Positions 61,200-64,000 of a stretch of 64,000 nt of DNA are shown here, piece by piece (position 1 is the first letter of the stretch; every line of letters starts with the position of its first letter). The notes beneath the pieces are model-generated. The model was given only the letters and a program-made list of their open reading frames with translations, was not told the origin of the DNA and did no database searches. Position numbers and translations under genes: made by a program. The DNA comes from Symbiodinium natans (Eukaryota; Sar; Dinophyceae; Suessiales; Symbiodiniaceae): NCBI GenBank assembly GCA_905221605.1, contig CAJNDS010002769.1, forward strand, positions 90,854 through 154,853, given 5' to 3'.

Positions 61200-62096
61200 G
61201 TCGTCCATGTCCTGAGGGTCATCGTCTGGTGTCGGTCTGAATGCGTCTCCACAGGCCATGCATAGGTACCCCAGAACAGACTTCTTGCATTCTCTGGAGA
61301 GCCAGTGTAGCGCGAGAGGGAATTGATCTCTTTCCTGCCAGTAGCGTTGACCTGGCCTAGCCGAGAGTAGAATCGCTATCGCTTGTTGAGCAGTGAGGTG
61401 GTAGCGAACAATCAGGTAGGCACAGAGGGCAGAAGTCGAGCGATTGATGCCCGCAAGACAATGGAACAGGATGACCATCGGTTTGGTGCGGCTGCACTCC
61501 TGGCCCTCAATTTCGTCGATCATCCTGATCCAGGTCCTGGCAAGATTTGACACCACATCATGGAAGCCTTGATCGTTCCGAGAGATGCGCACATCCGAGA
61601 GGTGGTAGCGCAAGTTGGAGATGCCCTCCATTTGGTACATGAACTGCCAATCGGCATCTGTGTCATAACTCTCCCTGAAGCGCGATGATGCGTTGAGAGT
61701 CACGATGATATCAACCTGGTGCGCTTTGAGTTCAGGTATGTCGAGAGCAGTGCGCTGGGTGCCAAGCATCAGCGTGCAGTAGTCATCACGGAACACCACC
61801 GTGGAGTCCCATTTTGGCCAGTAGGCAACTGAATTGGGGAAGGAATGATCCGGGTGCTCGGCCATCAAGGCGCTCCATTCCGATGCCAGTCTGTGATCTT
61901 GCGTCGTCCATTGTACTCGATTGTAGAAGGCGGCCTGGGTCTGCGCATGGATGTCGTCCATTGCTTTGTTGTCAGTGATTGATGGTTCGAAGTTGCACCG
62001 CGGTTCCGGATCCTGCATTCTGAATAGGCCATTGCGTTCAAGGCAAACGCTGTGTTCCGGGCCTCGAAGCCTGATGTAGGGAGCAGCCAGATCCAT
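61188..62096 (-). CDS. Gene B: dual-specificity (tyrosine) phosphatase-like protein
   Basis: 302 codons from ATG 62096. The signature HCLAGINRS (residues 212-220) matches the HCxxGxxRS phosphate-binding loop of cysteine-based phosphatases, with nucleophile Cys213 and Arg219. A candidate general acid is Asp168 or Asp175 in YHLSDVRISRND. The preceding ILFHC strand and following STSALCAYLIVRYHLTAQQA helix fit the DSP fold, as does VDIIVTLNASSRF upstream. The ~110 residue N-terminal part and the C-terminal CMACGD plus acidic tail DDDPQDMDDFDE are outside the domain. Family knowledge: DSPs dephosphorylate Ser/Thr/Tyr, some RNA or lipids; the substrate here is unknown. Likely active because the motif is intact. 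It ends inside hairpin element 9. Confidence 0.85.
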   Translation of the reverse strand: MDLAAPYIRLRGPEHSVCLERNGLFRMQDPEPRCNFEPSITDNKAMDDIHAQTQAAFYNRVQWTTQDHRLASEWSALMAEHPDHSFPNSVAYWPKWDSTVVFRDDYCTLMLGTQRTALDIPELKAHQVDIIVTLNASSRFRESYDTDADWQFMYQMEGISNLRYHLSDVRISRNDQGFHDVVSNLARTWIRMIDEIEGQECSRTKPMVILFHCLAGINRSTSALCAYLIVRYHLTAQQAIAILLSARPGQRYWQERDQFPLALHWLSRECKKSVLGYLCMACGDAFRPTPDDDPQDMDDFDE

Positions 62097-62138
62097 GGCG
62101 CAGGGGGCAGAGAGGGCTATTTGCCTATCTGAAATGGC

Positions 62139-62163
62139 TGTCAGGAGGAGACCTCACGCGACA
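62139..62163 (-). repeat. Hairpin element 10 (5' of gene B)
   Basis: Four-base-pair stem TGTC / GACA around AGGAGGAGACCTCACGC, 42 nt upstream of the gene B ATG, the largest gap of the set. Confidence 0.78.
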
Positions 62164-62417
62164 TTGGATGGAAATGACTGGAGTCACATACACAGATGTT
62201 GCTTCAGCCTTGCGTTTGTGGGCTAAAGCAGAGTTGGTGACTGAGCGCCAAGCCTGTGAGCTCGTGACCTGAGCTGAGCTAGTCTTGAAGCACGCAGGCA
62301 TCGTGCTGTGCTAAATGCGCATTGAGCCGGCCTAGAAAACCAGTCAGCTTGTTTTTGTGCCGTAGCGAGAGTTGAAAAGGTAGCTTGGGTGCCTGTGCCG
62401 GACACTTGTCCCGGCGT
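62164..62417. other. Intergenic spacer between elements 10 and 11
   Basis: About 255 bp, no defensible coding frame. Confidence 0.45.
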
Positions 62418-62450
62418 GCCGTTTCAGGAGGGGACCTCACACGAAATGGC
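62418..62450 (-). repeat. Hairpin element 11 (3' of gene A)
   Basis: An eight-position stem GCCGTTTC / GAAATGGC (one G.T on the + strand) around AGGAGGGGACCTCACAC, beginning 13 nt past the gene A stop. Confidence 0.9.
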
Positions 62451-62463
62451 TGCATAGTGCAGG

Positions 62464-63831
62464 TTAGCTGAAGGCGTCCCACACATCAGCAGAGAGCGCC
62501 AGAGACGTGTCCTTAAAGATTCTCTCTGCCTTTTCTTTGCCCACCGGAGTTCGGAGCAGGGAGAAGAAGTGCTGGACAAGAGGAGGGACCTGTCGCTGAT
62601 GATGCGTGAAGGCTTGTTTGGCTGCCTGGATTGCCGGCTTGTCCTCCGCCAGGTACTCTAGGGTCGAGAAGAGTCCTCGGACATGATCTGCGGTTGAAGT
62701 TGTGGCTTGTTGAGGAGCCGGAGGTGTGCGTTTGTGCCAGGCCGACGTGTCGAGAGCAAGAAAGAAGGGCAGATCCGTGCTGGAGTCCGGCGAGATTCGT
62801 CTGCCCAGGTTGGACCATCCACAGTCTCGTACATAGTATCCTAGGAGCGCCGATTTGAGTACTAGGAGAATCAGCAAGTAGCACTCGTCCATGCTGGGGC
62901 GTAGATGCGGTGGGAGGTTATCCAGCGGCTGGACCTTTTCCACCATGATGCCGTAGGCTTGCTGAATGAGGAGATACTTCGGCGGGCCCGAGTCTCCCCG
63001 CCAGGAGGAGACCTCACTCGGCGTGGGAGACTTGGGAAATTCCAGGGGATTGACCGCGGAAGCCACTCTGAGCTGGATAGCAAAGACGTTTGCCACCGTC
63101 GGGACCATCTCTGGGAAAACGTGTGCCAAGTCAAGCTCCGCTTCATGAGCCTGAAGTCCGTCTTGGGCCTGTTCTTCCTGGGGAGCAACAACTGAGAGTT
63201 TGAAGACCGAGTAGAATTCCCCGCCCTTGAAGTTGTATACAGCTCTGGTGACGCCCTTCATGGATGCTGTGCGGTTCAGTTTTAGAACCATGCTGACTTG
63301 CTCGTCCTGCGATTTCCGAACTTGCACGTGAACATCCAATTCCAAAGGGAATTCCTGCGGGTAGGAGTAGGGGAAGGAGTGAATGACCGCCTTGCCCTTG
63401 TCTTGTTCCTTCTTGCTTGCCACGCGAGCCTGAACTGTGGCTGCTGGAAGAACTATCACTCCTTGATGCACCGGGTAGTTCAGGAACTCGCGCGGAGGAG
63501 GAGCTGCTTGCGTAAGATTGACGACCTGGAGCTCCTCTGTGGAAGTGAGGCGCGCGATGCCTTCAAGATGGCCTGGGTCAGGAGCTGATTGTCTTGCGGG
63601 AGGAGATGGAGGTGGAGGTGGCTGCCTGATGAAGGCCTCCTTTTGTCCAACTCCTGCACCGGTGTACTGAGATGAGCGCGACTTCTTCGAGTCCGCCCAG
63701 GGTGGTATGTCGGAGTCCGACTCTTCCTTGCAGGTTTCTTTCCTGCCCACGCCTTGGCCCGCATAGGGTTGCGGTGAGTGCTCTCGTGTTGGCTCTACCT
63801 TGAAGGTCTTCGCGTGCTCTGCCTGGAGCAT
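62464..63831 (-). CDS. Gene A: unrecognised two-part protein
   Basis: 455 codons from ATG 63831 (MLQAEHAKTFKVEPT), chosen because it follows hairpin element 13 by 39 nt. An open frame continues upstream through the element but without comparable context. Residues 1-90 are disordered, with a repeated unit YAGQGVGRKETC / YTGAGVGQKEAF and a PPPPPSPP stretch. About 120-240 is beta-like (FPLELDVHVQVRKSQDEQVS, MVLKLNRTASMKGVTRAVYN). About 275-455 is helical (MDECYLLILLVLKSALLGYY; LLRTPVGKEKAERIFKDTS). Hairpin element 12 lies in frame near residues 266-280. No known domain is recognised, so no function is proposed. Intronless. Confidence 0.75.
   Translation of the reverse strand: MLQAEHAKTFKVEPTREHSPQPYAGQGVGRKETCKEESDSDIPPWADSKKSRSSQYTGAGVGQKEAFIRQPPPPPSPPARQSAPDPGHLEGIARLTSTEELQVVNLTQAAPPPREFLNYPVHQGVIVLPAATVQARVASKKEQDKGKAVIHSFPYSYPQEFPLELDVHVQVRKSQDEQVSMVLKLNRTASMKGVTRAVYNFKGGEFYSVFKLSVVAPQEEQAQDGLQAHEAELDLAHVFPEMVPTVANVFAIQLRVASAVNPLEFPKSPTPSEVSSWRGDSGPPKYLLIQQAYGIMVEKVQPLDNLPPHLRPSMDECYLLILLVLKSALLGYYVRDCGWSNLGRRISPDSSTDLPFFLALDTSAWHKRTPPAPQQATTSTADHVRGLFSTLEYLAEDKPAIQAAKQAFTHHQRQVPPLVQHFFSLLRTPVGKEKAERIFKDTSLALSADVWDAFS
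62991..63032 (-). repeat. Hairpin element 12 (inside gene A)
   Basis: The longest outer stem: AGTCTCCCCGCC pairs with GGCGTGGGAGACT through 12 pairs with one bulged T, around AGGAGGAGACCTCACTC. The 42 bp unit is a multiple of three and is translated as SPTPSEVSSWRGDS within gene A, leaving the frame open. Confidence 0.92.
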
Positions 63832-63870
63832 AGATGAGGAGGATGGATCTGTTTTCGCTTTCCTGTGTCC

Positions 63871-63899
63871 GCTCCTCGGAGGCGACCTCACGCTGGAGC
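63871..63899 (-). repeat. Hairpin element 13 (5' of gene A)
   Basis: Five-base-pair stem GCTCC / GGAGC around a core variant containing GGAGGCGACCTCACGC, 39 nt upstream of the chosen gene A ATG. Confidence 0.75.
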
Positions 63900-64000
63900 C
63901 TGCCGGTCGGGAAGTTTCGACCGAGATCAAGGATAGCGAAGACAGATTCTTGTACACTTCCGAGGTAGGAAGGGCCGCTAAGTCCTCTGCAGTGAGTCCA
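63900..64000. other. Window edge upstream of gene A
   Basis: Probably the start of the next intergenic spacer. An open frame on the - strand continues from gene A to 63957, but its composition gives no support for coding. Confidence 0.4.

Noticed and set aside
1-64000. tRNA, rRNA, CRISPR array, reverse transcriptase, integrase or transposase genes
   Set aside because: I searched by eye for characteristic motifs and found none; absence is not proven without profile searches.

Overview
The window looks like nuclear DNA of an alveolate protist, most likely a dinoflagellate. The reasons are dispersed heptamer repeats TTTAGGG/CCCTAAA (the telomere unit of dinoflagellates, coccidians and plants), short exons with GT/AG-like borders, near-balanced base composition, and a tightly packed one-strand gene array at the right end. 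No spliced-leader sequence, rRNA, tRNA, CRISPR array or reverse transcriptase was recognised, so the organism call is inference.

Positions 1-52200 are dominated by telomere-like repeats in both orientations, from a few units to about 43 in a row (5771-6069). They are mixed with at least eight families of ~70-180 bp inverted-repeat (MITE-like) elements, long poly-C/poly-G tracts and microsatellites. Between them lie GC-rich islands of 50-300 bp that read as exons. They have plausible acceptors and donors (often the repeat itself supplies TTTAG or GTTTAGGG), and several end in stop codons. Almost all are on the + strand; 36930-37104 is on the - strand. I read this part as small split genes or gene remnants whose introns and intergenic DNA have filled with telomere-like repeat. 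A distinct 4 kb island (27517-31568) with few telomeric repeats is bracketed by arrays of a ~20 bp unit containing ACTGGGCAAGGTCA and holds one secreted-protein exon.

Positions 52200-53460 hold a frameshifted + strand gene remnant and two (AAC)n tracts enclosing an 88 bp tandem repeat.

Positions 53660-64000 are different: seven long, essentially intron-free genes, all on the - strand. From right to left they are A (63831-62464, unrecognised), B (62096-61188, dual-specificity-phosphatase-like), C (60855-60124, disordered and proline-rich), then four diverged paralogs of one unrecognised helical family: D (59728-58488, frameshifted), E (58099-56807), F (56443-55205, one in-frame TAG) and G (55007-53703).

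The most striking feature is a family of at least 14 small hairpin elements. Each has a conserved 17 nt core (+ strand AGGAGGGGACCTCACTC), itself able to form an inner GAGG:CCTC stem, and is enclosed by an outer stem of 4-12 bp whose sequence differs in every copy while its two arms stay complementary. One element lies 8-42 nt upstream of each start codon, and another lies 10-25 nt past, or overlaps, each stop codon. Only the site after gene G is weak. Genes therefore look like cassettes delimited by structure-conserved sites. This is the best candidate for an undescribed system here: RNA-processing signals, folded recombination sites, or a mobile hairpin element are all open.
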